Shown: positions 16,980 through 24,892, counted from the stretch's first letter. The stretch is DNA of 64,000 bases from Hymenobacter telluris (GCF_017313265.1 NZ_JAFLQZ010000019.1:1-64000), one strand, 5' to 3'. Notes: generated by a model from the sequence alone, not told the origin. A program made the numbers and translations.

Positions 16980-17234
16980 TGCAAACGGCTGGTGCAGAAC
17001 GTAATCGTCTGTTGGAATTGCCTTTGTCCCAACCAGTAGCTGCTTCATGCCCCGGCGGCCGAGCGCTAGTCCGTGGCAGATTGATGTACTGCCAGCTCAC
17101 GGGCGAGCTGGCAGCACATCAATCTGAACGGCGAGTTCGATTTCTCGGACGACGCCCTAAAAGATTCACTCCCCTTCGATTTGGAGGCCCTTTTTGCCTT
17201 CGACTGGGAGTCTCCTGCGGCCCCGCCCGTTTAA
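16980..17234 (+). pseudogene. C-terminal remnant of a Tn3-type transposase
   Basis: CKRLVQNVIVCWNCLCPNQ corresponds to CKRLLMNAIICWNYLHLSQ of the intact transposase at 17578-20667. After a stop and a hairpin insertion, INLNGEFDFSDDALKDSLPF corresponds to LNLHGEYDFSDHPLLAEAPF. The remnant ends with a TAA at 17232-17234, inside the right inverted repeat. The first ~900 residues are gone, and the remnant is joined in frame to the resolvase remnant. Confidence 0.82.
17077..17126. repeat. 22-bp inverted repeat inside the transposase remnant
   Basis: Arms 17077-17098 and 17105-17126 match with one mismatch around the loop ACGGGC. The right arm belongs to the transposase coding sequence (QHINL...). 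The left arm is therefore an inverted copy of it, probably from a small local rearrangement. Confidence 0.75.
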
Positions 17235-17264
17235 CCTTTGTACCAAACTTTTAACCAAGGCCAA
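17229..17264 (-). repeat. Right 36-bp terminal inverted repeat of the inner element
   Basis: A perfect inverted copy of 72-107. The stop codon of the transposase remnant overlaps its inner end, as in other Tn3-family ends. The outer resolvase coding sequence resumes immediately outside it. Confidence 0.9.
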
Positions 17265-17439
17265 CCTTGGCCAGCAGCTCGGGCAGGCGGCGCTGCCCGG
17301 CGGTGCGGCGGGAAGACATTTCTACTTCAATCCACTCGTCGAGGGTCCAGCGGTGCTCGACCAGATAGCGGGCGATGAGGCTCTTCTGGCTCTCGGCCGA
17401 TTGGGCGCTCGTGGAGACGCGGACGTAGCCAAATAGCAT
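17263..17439 (-). pseudogene. tnpR: Serine resolvase (tnpR), 5' part of the split gene
   Basis: Starts MLFGYVRVSTSAQSAESQKS, the N-terminus of serine resolvases with the catalytic Ser in YVRVSTSAQ, and runs to RLPELLAKV where the inner element begins. The remaining reading frame resumes at 1-74. It is divergent from tnpA with a 138-bp space that should hold the res site. Separated from its DNA-binding domain it cannot be functional. Confidence 0.88.
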
Positions 17440-17577
17440 GGGCAAAACGGGCAGGTTAGCGATAAGGTAAATGCGCTTCGTAAAGGTACCGGTTTTCGAT
17501 GCCTTTACATGGACGTTAACGCTATCATTGGTGGGTAGAAATAACGGTCGTTTACACCATCGCCTTTTGGGTAGCTT
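17440..17577. promoter_or_regulatory. Probable res/promoter region between tnpR and tnpA
   Basis: The 138-bp divergent intergenic space holds dyads, including GTAAAGG at 17480-17486 with CCTTTAC at 17502-17508, and a GTTAAC palindrome just downstream. In Tn3-family transposons the resolution site and both promoters lie here. The exact subsites were not resolved by eye. Confidence 0.55.
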
Positions 17578-20500
17578 ATGGCCACGCACCTGCGGATTCA
17601 CCTGGGCAAGGAACGTGAGCTCTACGAGCAGCCCCCGCTGGTACCAGCGGCCGAGCAGGCCCGGGTCTTTGCCGTCCCGGATTGGGCGGATGTTCACTTG
17701 GCCCGGATGCTGGCGCCGGGCAACCGCGTCGGGTTTGTCTTGCAGCTGGGCTACTTCCAGATTAGCCAGCGCTTCTACGTGGCCACCCGCTACCACGCGG
17801 CCGATGTGGCGTACGTGGCCCAGCAGCTGGGCCTGGGGCCCGCCGACTTTGACCCGCTTCGCTACGCCGATGCCCGCTATTATGCCCACCAGCAGCTCTT
17901 GTGCGAGCAACTGGGTATTGCGCGGTTCGAGGCGGCCGCGGCGGACCGGCTGTACCAGGAGGCGGTCCGCCTAAGCAGCCAGCACCTGAAGCCGGCGTCG
18001 GTCTTCGATTACCTGGTGCTGTTTCTGCACGAGCACCGGCTGGAGCTGCCCACCTACAACACGCTGGCCGACCTCATCACGCGGGCCCTGCTCGCGTTCG
18101 AGAAACGGCTGCTCCACCGCTTGCAGCAGCACCTGCAGCCCGGCGAGCAGCGCTTGCTGGACCGGCTGCTGGCCGCCGACGACCCCGACGCCCGCGAAGC
18201 GGAGGCGGACCGGCGCTACCCGCTCACCTTTCTCAAGCGCATTCGCCAGGGCCTGCGCCCCGGGGAAATCCGCGAACGGGTGACGCACTTCGCGTCCCTG
18301 CGGCGGCTCTTCGAGCAGCTGCAGCCGCTCTGGCAGCGCCTGCGCCTCTCGGACCAAGCCATCACCTACTACGCCGAGTACGTGCTGCGGGCCCAGGCCG
18401 CGCAACTCTACCGCCGCGACGAGCGGCGCTACCTCTACCTGCTCAGCTTCGTGGTGCACCAGTACTACGAACTGGGCGACGCCCTGGTCGACACGCTGCT
18501 GCACACCACGACCAGCGCCGCGAATCAATGCCGCGAGCAGGTGAAGGAGACGCTTTATCAGCAGCGCGCCGCCACGCAGCAGCTGACCAGCCAGGTCACG
18601 GGCCGGGGTTACCGACACCTGCAGGCGCTGACCCAGATTCGTGCCCTGGTCGATGCCCCCGACGTGCCGGCCGAACAGAAGCTGGCCCGTATCGACGCGC
18701 TGCTGCAGCGCCACCAGGTCACGGCCGCGCAGCTGAGCGAAGACCACCAGCAGCTGGAGCAATTACGCCAAGCCACCGAGCAGCAGGCGGGCGAGGCGCT
18801 GTTTCACGAGGCGTTGGCCGGGGCGTCGCTGCGCCTGCAAACCAAGCTCGGGGCCCTGGTCAAAGCGCTGGTCGTCGACGAAGCGACCACCCGCGCCGAC
18901 CTGTGGCGGGCCGTGCACTACTACCAGCAGCACGACGGGCACCTGGGCGCGCAGGTGCCGCTGGACTTTCTCTCGCTCACGCAACGGGCCTACATCCTCG
19001 ATGCGCAAGGTCGGTTACGCACCTCCCTTTATAAAGCCCTCCTTTTTTTGGAGATGGCCACGGCCATCAAGTCCGGCCAACTCAACTTTACGTGCTGTTA
19101 CCAGTACCGGGCGTTTGAGCACTACCTGCTGCCGGCCGCGCAGTGGGCCAAGCAGCACGAGGCCTTGCTGGAGCAGGCGGGCCTGAGTGCCTGGCGCGAC
19201 TTTGCCACGGTCCAAACGACCCTACAGGCGCAGCTGCAGGCCCAGTTTGCCGCCACGAACGCCCACCTGAGCGGAGCTGACAACCCGCACGCGCACCGCA
19301 CCCCGGCCGGGCGTTACCGCCTGACCACGCCCCGGCTGCCGGCCGAGCAGCCGCGCCTGCCGGCTCATCTATTTCCCCGCCACCGGGTGGTGCCCCTGCG
19401 CGAGGTGCTCACCAGCGTAGCCCGCCTGACGCAGTTTGACACGGCCTTCGGCTCGCTGCCCAGCAAACACGCCCGCACGCCTCCGCCCTTGTCGCAGCTG
19501 CTGGCCGCCCTGGTGGGGCTGGGCTGCAACCTGGGCCTGCGCCGCCTGGCACAAGTCGCGCCCCAAGTGGACGAGGCGGCCCTGCAGCGCCTGGCCAGCA
19601 CCCATTTCTCGCTCGACAACCTGCGCCAGGCCAACGAATTGATTCTGGCCTTTACCCGCCAGCTGCGCCTGCGCGAGGCCTTTCGGCGCTCCCCCGACGT
19701 GCTGCACAGCAGCAGCGACGGGCAGAAGTACGACCTGGCTGTGGACTCGCTCGCCGGCAGCGCCTCGTTCAAGTACTTCGGCAACCGCCGCGGCCTGACG
19801 GCCTACTCCTACGTGGACGAAACGCTGCTCGTCTTCGACTCGACCGTGTTCAGCGCCGCCGACCGCGAGGCCACGCACCTGCTGGAGGGGCTGCTGCGCC
19901 ACGCCGTGCGGCCCACCGACGTGCACAGCACCGACACGCACGGCTACACCGAAGTCATCTTCGCCGTGACTCGCATGCTGGGCATCGCCTACGAGCCGCG
20001 CATCCGCCAGCTCACCAACCAGCAGCTCTACAGCTGGGAGCCGGTGGCCACGCACCGGCAACTGGGGCAGACCCTGCTGCCCGACGCGCGCCTCGACCCC
20101 GAGCGCATCGCCCGGCACTGGGACGAGGTCCTGCGCCTGGTCGTCACCCTGAAGCTGCGCCACAGCGAGGCCTCCCGCCTGTTCGGCCGCCTCAACTCCT
20201 ACGCCCGCCAGCACCCGCTCTACCGGGCCCTGAAAGAGCTGGGCCGGCTGGTTAAAACCGAGTTCCTGCTGCGCTACGTTGACCAGGTGGAACTGCGCCA
20301 GCGCATCCAGAAGCAGCTCAACAAGGGCGAGAGCGCCCACCGGCTGGCCCACGCCGTCTGGCACGGCCGCAACCAGGAGTTTCACGCCGCCACCCGCTCC
20401 GAGCAGCTGGTGGCCGAGACCTGCAAGCGCTTGTTGATGAACGCCATCATCTGCTGGAATTACCTGCACCTCTCCCAGCACCTGGCCCGGCTGCCGCCCG

Positions 20501-20667
20501 AGCAGCAAGCGGCTACGCTGGCCACGCTCTCGCCCTTCGCCGTGCTCTCCTACCGCCACCTGAACCTGCACGGCGAGTACGACTTCTCCGACCACCCCCT
20601 GCTGGCCGAAGCCCCGTTTGACATGGACCTGATTGCTACCTGGCAGCCGCCAAGCAAACCGGCGTAG
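17578..20667 (+). CDS. tnpA: Tn3-family transposase
   Basis: A 1029-residue transposase, full length for the family (about 950-1030). The N-terminal half (DNA-binding, DUF4158-like) is followed by the DDE catalytic region: Asp714 in SSDGQKYD, Asp786 in STDTHGYTE, Glu918 in QLNKGESAHRLAHAV. The conserved KYFGNRRG and CKRLLMNAIICWNYLHLSQ are also present. It nicks transposon ends and joins them to target DNA, giving cointegrates that a resolvase normally separates. Its own resolvase gene is split here. The frame is intact, so it may be active and could also mobilise related ends in trans. Confidence 0.95.
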   Translation: MATHLRIHLGKERELYEQPPLVPAAEQARVFAVPDWADVHLARMLAPGNRVGFVLQLGYFQISQRFYVATRYHAADVAYVAQQLGLGPADFDPLRYADARYYAHQQLLCEQLGIARFEAAAADRLYQEAVRLSSQHLKPASVFDYLVLFLHEHRLELPTYNTLADLITRALLAFEKRLLHRLQQHLQPGEQRLLDRLLAADDPDAREAEADRRYPLTFLKRIRQGLRPGEIRERVTHFASLRRLFEQLQPLWQRLRLSDQAITYYAEYVLRAQAAQLYRRDERRYLYLLSFVVHQYYELGDALVDTLLHTTTSAANQCREQVKETLYQQRAATQQLTSQVTGRGYRHLQALTQIRALVDAPDVPAEQKLARIDALLQRHQVTAAQLSEDHQQLEQLRQATEQQAGEALFHEALAGASLRLQTKLGALVKALVVDEATTRADLWRAVHYYQQHDGHLGAQVPLDFLSLTQRAYILDAQGRLRTSLYKALLFLEMATAIKSGQLNFTCCYQYRAFEHYLLPAAQWAKQHEALLEQAGLSAWRDFATVQTTLQAQLQAQFAATNAHLSGADNPHAHRTPAGRYRLTTPRLPAEQPRLPAHLFPRHRVVPLREVLTSVARLTQFDTAFGSLPSKHARTPPPLSQLLAALVGLGCNLGLRRLAQVAPQVDEAALQRLASTHFSLDNLRQANELILAFTRQLRLREAFRRSPDVLHSSSDGQKYDLAVDSLAGSASFKYFGNRRGLTAYSYVDETLLVFDSTVFSAADREATHLLEGLLRHAVRPTDVHSTDTHGYTEVIFAVTRMLGIAYEPRIRQLTNQQLYSWEPVATHRQLGQTLLPDARLDPERIARHWDEVLRLVVTLKLRHSEASRLFGRLNSYARQHPLYRALKELGRLVKTEFLLRYVDQVELRQRIQKQLNKGESAHRLAHAVWHGRNQEFHAATRSEQLVAETCKRLLMNAIICWNYLHLSQHLARLPPEQQAATLATLSPFAVLSYRHLNLHGEYDFSDHPLLAEAPFDMDLIATWQPPSKPA

Positions 20668-20728
20668 GGCCGAGTCGGAGGTTTTACCCTATTTGTTTAA
20701 CAACACCCAACCAGGCCCGCCGGCCACG

Positions 20729-21331
20729 ATGATGGCGGCCCTGCACACCATGGCCGAGCATTCCAAAGCCCTCCCGCCAGGCACCAATCTGGACCTTTAC
20801 TTTGCCCAGCTCATGCGCGAAAACCACCGCGCGGCCGTGTCCATGTCCGCCCTGGAGCTCCAGCAGGGCCACGACCCGGAGCTACTTCGCATTGCGCAAG
20901 ACATTTACCATGCCCACCAGCAGCTCGTTTGGGGGCTGGACTCGGCCATTGAGCGGATTCAGGCGCAGCCACCCACTTACCACGACCACACCACTCAAAG
21001 CGAACGGCTCTCTCGATTGTTAGAAGCCGCCACCGCCGGCCTGCATCCGGCCGCCCACCGCAACATCGCCAAGGTAGAAGCCGGCCCCGACTCCCTCAAC
21101 CACCACCACACCCCCAAGCAGGAGGATGGTGGTACCGGCAGCATCGACCATGACTACGCCGCCCTGCTCGTGCCCCACCACCAGAACTCCATCACCCTGG
21201 CCCGCGCCGAGCTGGAGTTGGGCCGCGACGAGCCCCTGCAGCGCGCCGCCTACTTCATCCTGCGGGACCAGCAGCGGGAAATAGAGCAGGTGCAGGTATG
21301 GCTCACCCAGCACCCACGTCAGGGCAAGTAG
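20729..21331 (+). CDS. DUF305 family protein, probably 5'-truncated
   Basis: A 200-residue frame with two DUF305-like helical units: LYFAQLMRENHRAAVSMSAL and, clearer, YAALLVPHHQNSITLARAEL, plus a Pro/His-rich linker between. The final QQREIEQVQVWLTQHP is typical of the family. Unlike the other DUF305 proteins in the window it lacks a signal peptide or lipobox. It starts only 61 bp after tnpA, where the transposon end must lie. The natural N-terminus was probably removed by the insertion. Start taken at the first ATG outside tnpA. Confidence 0.75.
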   Translation: MMAALHTMAEHSKALPPGTNLDLYFAQLMRENHRAAVSMSALELQQGHDPELLRIAQDIYHAHQQLVWGLDSAIERIQAQPPTYHDHTTQSERLSRLLEAATAGLHPAAHRNIAKVEAGPDSLNHHHTPKQEDGGTGSIDHDYAALLVPHHQNSITLARAELELGRDEPLQRAAYFILRDQQREIEQVQVWLTQHPRQGK

Positions 21332-21359
21332 TGGTCTTCCCTGACCATTCGCCCGTTCG

Positions 21360-21620
21360 CTAGCCCACCTTGGTGACGGACCGGACCAACTGATACCCGC
21401 CGGCTTCCAGCGCAGCTTGGATGGCTTTCAGGTCCGGGCCGTTGGCGTGCGCGGTGGCCACTTCGGCCTCGCCCACGGCCACGCGGTCGACCACCAAGCC
21501 CAGGCCCACCAGCTGCTCGCGGACCCAAACGATGCAGTCCGGCGCGCACATGTTGTCAATGGTGAGCACGTAGCGCATGAGCTGCGTCATGCCAGCAGTA
21601 TCGTCTTCGGGAAGGGACAT
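21360..21620 (-). CDS. HMA-like (heavy-metal-associated fold) small protein
   Basis: An 86-residue protein with the ferredoxin-like pattern of metal-binding domains: RYVLTIDNMCAPDCIVWVRE, then a GYQLV strand at the end. The usual CxxC becomes MCAPDC (CxxxC). It closely resembles the N-terminal domain of the AraC-type regulator at 61390-62016, which has NMVCPRC. Members of this fold carry copper or other soft metals in the cytosol. It could be a chaperone or a decoy sensor. Confidence 0.72.
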   Translation of the reverse strand: MSLPEDDTAGMTQLMRYVLTIDNMCAPDCIVWVREQLVGLGLVVDRVAVGEAEVATAHANGPDLKAIQAALEAGGYQLVRSVTKVG

Positions 21621-21663
21621 TGCGAAGTAGTTGAAAAGTCAAAGTATACGGGTTACCGTCCAA

Positions 21664-21798
21664 ATGCAACGCAATGGTCGGGGAGCGTGTTCGGCTCGCA
21701 TGTGCCATCACCACAAGCCCGCCCTCAAACTCCAACGCTTCGGCATTTACCTCGCTGTCGGCTTTTTGGTACTGCTGAGCCAGTATTACATGCCGTAA
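21664..21798 (+). CDS. Small single-helix membrane peptide
   Basis: A short frame of 44 residues (32 if started at the second ATG, 21700). The part MCHHHKPALKLQRFGIYLAV followed by GFLVLLSQYYMP has a His/Lys-rich start and one membrane helix. It is too short for routine gene calls. It has no homologue I can name. The amphipathic basic start plus hydrophobic end is typical of real small membrane proteins, but chance cannot be excluded. Confidence 0.4.
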   Translation: MQRNGRGACSARMCHHHKPALKLQRFGIYLAVGFLVLLSQYYMP

Positions 21799-21816
21799 GC
21801 TGGCCTTCGTACCCAC

Positions 21817-22074
21817 CTACTTGCGGCGCCGTGAGGCCTGGTGGGTAGTGGTTGCCGGCGCGGGCGGCACCACCACTTCCTGGACAACTGAAAAGGAGTA
21901 GGTGATTACCCGTTTGCCTGGATTCGCAAACGGAGCCGCCGGGGCTGGGGCCACCACCGGCACCAGCGGCCGGGTCACTTCGTGGTAAAGCTGCACGCCT
22001 CGGTAGGCGACAATCAACCCAGCGGCCAGCAAGGCTAACAGGGCAGTGTAAAGGGCAATTTTCTTCGTGCTCAT
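21817..22074 (-). CDS. Membrane-anchored small protein, unknown function
   Basis: An 85-residue protein with one N-terminal membrane helix (IALYTALLALLAAGLIVAY), a Pro/Ala-rich stretch (PLVPVVAPAPAAPF) and a basic C-terminus (HQASRRRK). No family recognised. The layout suggests a periplasmic, TonB-like spacer arrangement, but it is too short for TonB. Confidence 0.55.
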   Translation of the reverse strand: MSTKKIALYTALLALLAAGLIVAYRGVQLYHEVTRPLVPVVAPAPAAPFANPGKRVITYSFSVVQEVVVPPAPATTTHQASRRRK

Positions 22075-22571
22075 GCTACGGGTTTGTTAAAAGCCGGGCA
22101 CTAGGCCCGGGGATACGAGGTGGGAAACAGGATTGGTGCGGGGCGGAGTTAATCCGCCCCAGCGAGACTAAGTAGCCCGCTTGCTGCATGGCCGGCAGTC
22201 CAAACGGGAGTAAAAGGCAAACTTTTTTTTGAAGCAGGGAAAAGGTGCTGCTGGCCAGCTGGACCCTAGCAAAGGTGAGCGCAGGCGGCGAACGATTTAT
22301 CTGATGCTTTCAGAAAGCCAACTTTATTCAAGTCAGCATCTTACCAAAAATGCGCGCTCATTTACAGCCCACTTATGGGGGTTGGAAGCGTGGCTTAACA
22401 GGGGGAGCAGATATATCTCCATCACGGGGCGGCTGGCCGGCAGCCCGCAGGATGGTCAAAGCAAAAATTCGGAGCAGGTTCATCGCTGCAAACCTGCGAC
22501 CGCCGGGCAACGAATCATAGGACACTAAATGCGTTTTCGTTACTTGCAATTGGTATTAACGCTAAACGCCC
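22075..22571. other. Intergenic region without a supported gene
   Basis: About 500 bp with several short open frames that lack protein-like composition. I see no RNA gene, repeat or clear promoter apart from A/T-rich patches near 22220 and 22540. Confidence 0.5.
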
Positions 22572-22904
22572 TTGTCCCTCCTCGACACCTCCCAGATTGC
22601 CTGCGAATACTGCCGGCGAAAGTTTGTTCCCAAGAAGCGGTGGGTGCAGAAATACTGTGGCAGTCCCTGCCGCGTGGCGGCCTGCAACCAGCGGTCCGGG
22701 CGGGCGCATCCGCTCGAAAGTCAATCCGCGGTCAAAGCCCGTCGCCGGAAGGAGCGGGGCCGCACGCCGTCAGCCATCGCAGAAAGGCAGCCCGGAGCCG
22801 GCCATGAGGCCATTCTGGCGGCCCTGGGGGAGCTCACAGAGCGCGTAGCAGCCATGGAGCAGGGGCAGCAACAACTTCTTGACCTCCTTCGCACCCGGTT
22901 TTGA
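22572..22904 (+). CDS. Small zinc-finger-like protein with coiled C-terminus
   Basis: A 110-residue frame with a treble-clef-like cysteine cluster, CEYCRRKFVPKKRWVQKYC followed by GSPCR, resembling FCS/MYM-type fingers. A basic linker follows, then a heptad-like end (ILAALGELTERVAAMEQGQQ). The only start after the upstream stop is TTG at 22572, which makes the exact N-terminus uncertain. Probably a nucleic-acid-binding accessory protein. No family named with confidence. Confidence 0.6.
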   Translation: MSLLDTSQIACEYCRRKFVPKKRWVQKYCGSPCRVAACNQRSGRAHPLESQSAVKARRRKERGRTPSAIAERQPGAGHEAILAALGELTERVAAMEQGQQQLLDLLRTRF

Positions 22905-22923
22905 GCAACCTGGCAGCAGATGC

Positions 22924-22952
22924 AAAAAAGCCGCCCCGATGAGGGACGGCTT
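22924..22952 (-). terminator. Possible leftward terminator
   Basis: On the minus strand AAGCCGTCCC pairs with GGGCGGCTT and is followed by six T (plus-strand A run 22924-22929). It could stop leftward transcripts, such as those running past 23425. Confidence 0.45.
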
Positions 22953-23086
22953 AAGCGTTGCGTGGCAAGCAGAGGAATTATCGGGATTATTCTGTTGGGC
23001 CGGCGAAGTGCACTGCCCACTGACTAGTGCGTTCAAAACCTCGGATTTACGTTTAACTTCGCTTGACCGGTACCGGTCCTTTCAGG

Positions 23087-23428
23087 ATGAAAGCATTGGG
23101 TTTTGACGATAGCCTTATTTCGCCCCTTCGCGTGGACCCCACGCATCCGCAGTACCAACTGGGCCTGGGGGAGGAAGTGGAGTGGTTCAAAGAGCCGGTG
23201 CTAATCGGCCATTTCACCACCGAGCCCGCAATTCCATTGCTGGCCCTGGGACTCAGCAATGCCATTCGCCCAGCGGCATTCGACGCCCTGGTTGTGCAGA
23301 TTGCAGGTGAAGCCGGTTCGCTCATGCTATGGGCCAAACTGTTAAAATTCGGCCAGCCCTTTCCGTTCACAACGAACGAAACAGGACTGACCGAACTTCA
23401 ACGGCGTTACCGGTTACAGCAGGGTTAA
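23087..23428 (+). CDS. Hypothetical soluble protein
   Basis: A 113-residue protein from MKALGFDDSLISPLRVDPTH, with no membrane segment or motif I recognise. Mixed alpha/beta composition looks protein-like. A TTG eight codons upstream could also start it. It converges with the DUF3626-like gene, overlapping by 4 bp at their 3' ends. An association of the two is possible but not shown. Confidence 0.5.
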   Translation: MKALGFDDSLISPLRVDPTHPQYQLGLGEEVEWFKEPVLIGHFTTEPAIPLLALGLSNAIRPAAFDALVVQIAGEAGSLMLWAKLLKFGQPFPFTTNETGLTELQRRYRLQQG

Positions 23429-24435
23429 GACCCAAACTCGCGGACATCAATGCCCGCTGCCTGGCAAATTTCGAGAACCTCTGGCGGGACGTCTGGCAGG
23501 TGCTTTGTTAAGAGGCAATCAATGTCCGCCAAGCCGACGCCTCCGTGGTACTGAGCCTCTACGTAGTGGAACTCCAGTTCTTGCATGGTAGTGGCCGCCA
23601 CCATTTTGCCCAAGAAGTACCGTGCGTAGCCCGACAGGTTTGGAATCAGCGCCGTGACCGGCAGGTTGGTGTAGGCTGCTGGAACCACGGCCCTATCGAG
23701 CGTGTCGGTGATGGACAGCGTCGTGCGGCTAAAAATGCTCGGCCGGAGACGCAAAGCAAACCGCCCGTAGCGCTCCACTGCAGCGGGTTCATACCCAACC
23801 GTCGTGAGGTAGCCGTAAACGGGGCGCAAGCGCGAGTCTAGTGCCACTTCGTAGCCGAACAGCTCCGATTCCAGTTCCGCCCGCACGTGCGGGGCATAGG
23901 CTCCACCCGAGGTTTGGGTTTCAAATTGGGTCTGCACGCGTTGAGCGTTAAAGATTTGCCGCAGCACTTGTTGCTGGTAAACCAAGGGGAAGTCTTTGCC
24001 GACGCGCAACTGTGGCTGGGCCATTGCCAGAATACGCCGGACGTTAGCCGCCGCCCGTACCAGGTCGTCTTCCAACGCCTGCGGGGTAATCAACGGCTTT
24101 AGCTTGCCCCGAACGGCAACGTCCCAGTGCTTGCCTTGCAGCTCCACATGGAGGCTGACATGCGGCAACAACTGCGACACCAACGTCGGTGCCGGGCTTG
24201 CATTCACATCCGCGACCGGAGTCGGGAGTATGGCTACGGTATCAGAAGGGCAACGCTGAACAGCTTCTGGATGGATTTCGCCCGTGTGGGCGGCGTTGTG
24301 TACTGGTGTTTCATGTTTGTTCTTCAATGAATGATGGTGGATTTTTTTGGTTGCCGCAGCGACGTATGGTTGTGTCGCGTTGGCGGGGTGGAACCGTGCG
24401 GTTCCGGTTATTGCCAACCCGGTGCGGTAAGGCAA
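23425..24435 (-). CDS. DUF3626-like protein (ADP-ribosyltransferase-like fold)
   Basis: A 336-residue frame. The second half shows the pattern of DUF3626 proteins: RPVYGYLTT, then RYGRFALRLRPSIFSRTTLS, the turn SITDTLD, and near the end YVEAQYHGGVGLADIDCLLT. DUF3626 has been related to ADP-ribosyltransferase-like toxins. The first ~45 residues are low in recognisable structure. A TTG at 24325-24327 (residue 37) is an alternative start. No signal peptide. It could be an intracellular toxin or modifying enzyme. Family match is by recalled motif and moderate. Confidence 0.6.
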   Translation of the reverse strand: MPYRTGLAITGTARFHPANATQPYVAAATKKIHHHSLKNKHETPVHNAAHTGEIHPEAVQRCPSDTVAILPTPVADVNASPAPTLVSQLLPHVSLHVELQGKHWDVAVRGKLKPLITPQALEDDLVRAAANVRRILAMAQPQLRVGKDFPLVYQQQVLRQIFNAQRVQTQFETQTSGGAYAPHVRAELESELFGYEVALDSRLRPVYGYLTTVGYEPAAVERYGRFALRLRPSIFSRTTLSITDTLDRAVVPAAYTNLPVTALIPNLSGYARYFLGKMVAATTMQELEFHYVEAQYHGGVGLADIDCLLTKHLPDVPPEVLEICQAAGIDVREFGS

Positions 24436-24892
24436 CGGGCCAGCTCGGGTTCGGACCCAGGTCCAAACAGGTTTCTACCTATGTATACGTAAAAACCGGC
24501 TCTGCTCGTAATCCAGCCAGAAAACGGCTGGAAGCACAACGGCTCGCAGGGGGCCGAATGAGAGGACATGGGGGCCCCCTTTGCCGCTGGCAGGGAGCCA
24601 GCTGGCGCGCGAGGCGGAGAATGTAGAAGCAAGTCTTCATGTAGGTTATATCAGTAAATAGGGCGGAGTTTGCCCATGCGACGGAAAAAAACCGGAATTT
24701 GATAATAACTCATTGATTTTCAGATTAATAAAGTTTTTTTCACGCTACTTGCGGCTCCTGGTTGAAAATTGCGTGGTTGTAGAATTTGTATGCTCCAATA
24801 CCGACTGTGTCACCGAGCATTCGTCGGCTGCCTGAGCGGCCACCGGCTAAAAGCATCTAGCTGGCTTTGAAAAAAAGTTGAAAAAATATTTC
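24436..24892. other. Intergenic region upstream of the arsenic operon
   Basis: About 450 bp, more AT-rich than its surroundings towards the right side, with no supported gene. It must hold the promoter of the leftward DUF3626-like gene and leads into the arsR operator. Confidence 0.5.

Larger units (their letters stand above)
72..17264. mobile_element. Inner Tn3-family-derived cargo transposon, about 17.2 kb
   Basis: The element is bounded by perfect 36-bp inverted repeats and inserted in the resolvase gene of an outer Tn3-family transposon. Next to the right repeat are a broken resolvase and the C-terminal remnant of a Tn3-type transposase, whose stop codon falls inside the repeat, as is usual for this family. 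No intact transposase lies inside, so it would need one in trans. The cargo is a two-component system, beta-propeller proteins and a leftward sulfur-oxyanion and membrane-protein gene series. Family assignment rests on the remnants, and the boundaries on the repeats. Confidence 0.82.
1..20705. mobile_element. Outer Tn3-family transposon, left end outside the window
   Basis: It carries an intact Tn3-type tnpA at 17578-20667 and a divergent resolvase gene starting at 17439, with a short dyad-containing intergenic space between them, the usual place of the res site. The resolvase is split by the inner element. The right terminal repeat should lie shortly after the tnpA stop, in 20668-20728, but the left copy is outside the window, so it cannot be delimited here. 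The end coordinate is approximate. Confidence 0.7.

Noticed and set aside
17440..17910. Extended leftward reading frame upstream of the resolvase Met (to 17910)
   Set aside because: It runs antisense through the start of tnpA, and only the part from MLFGYVRVST on is protein-like.
20633..20728. Longer start for the DUF305 protein overlapping tnpA
   Set aside because: These residues derive from tnpA and the transposon end and have no signal peptide or DUF305 content.
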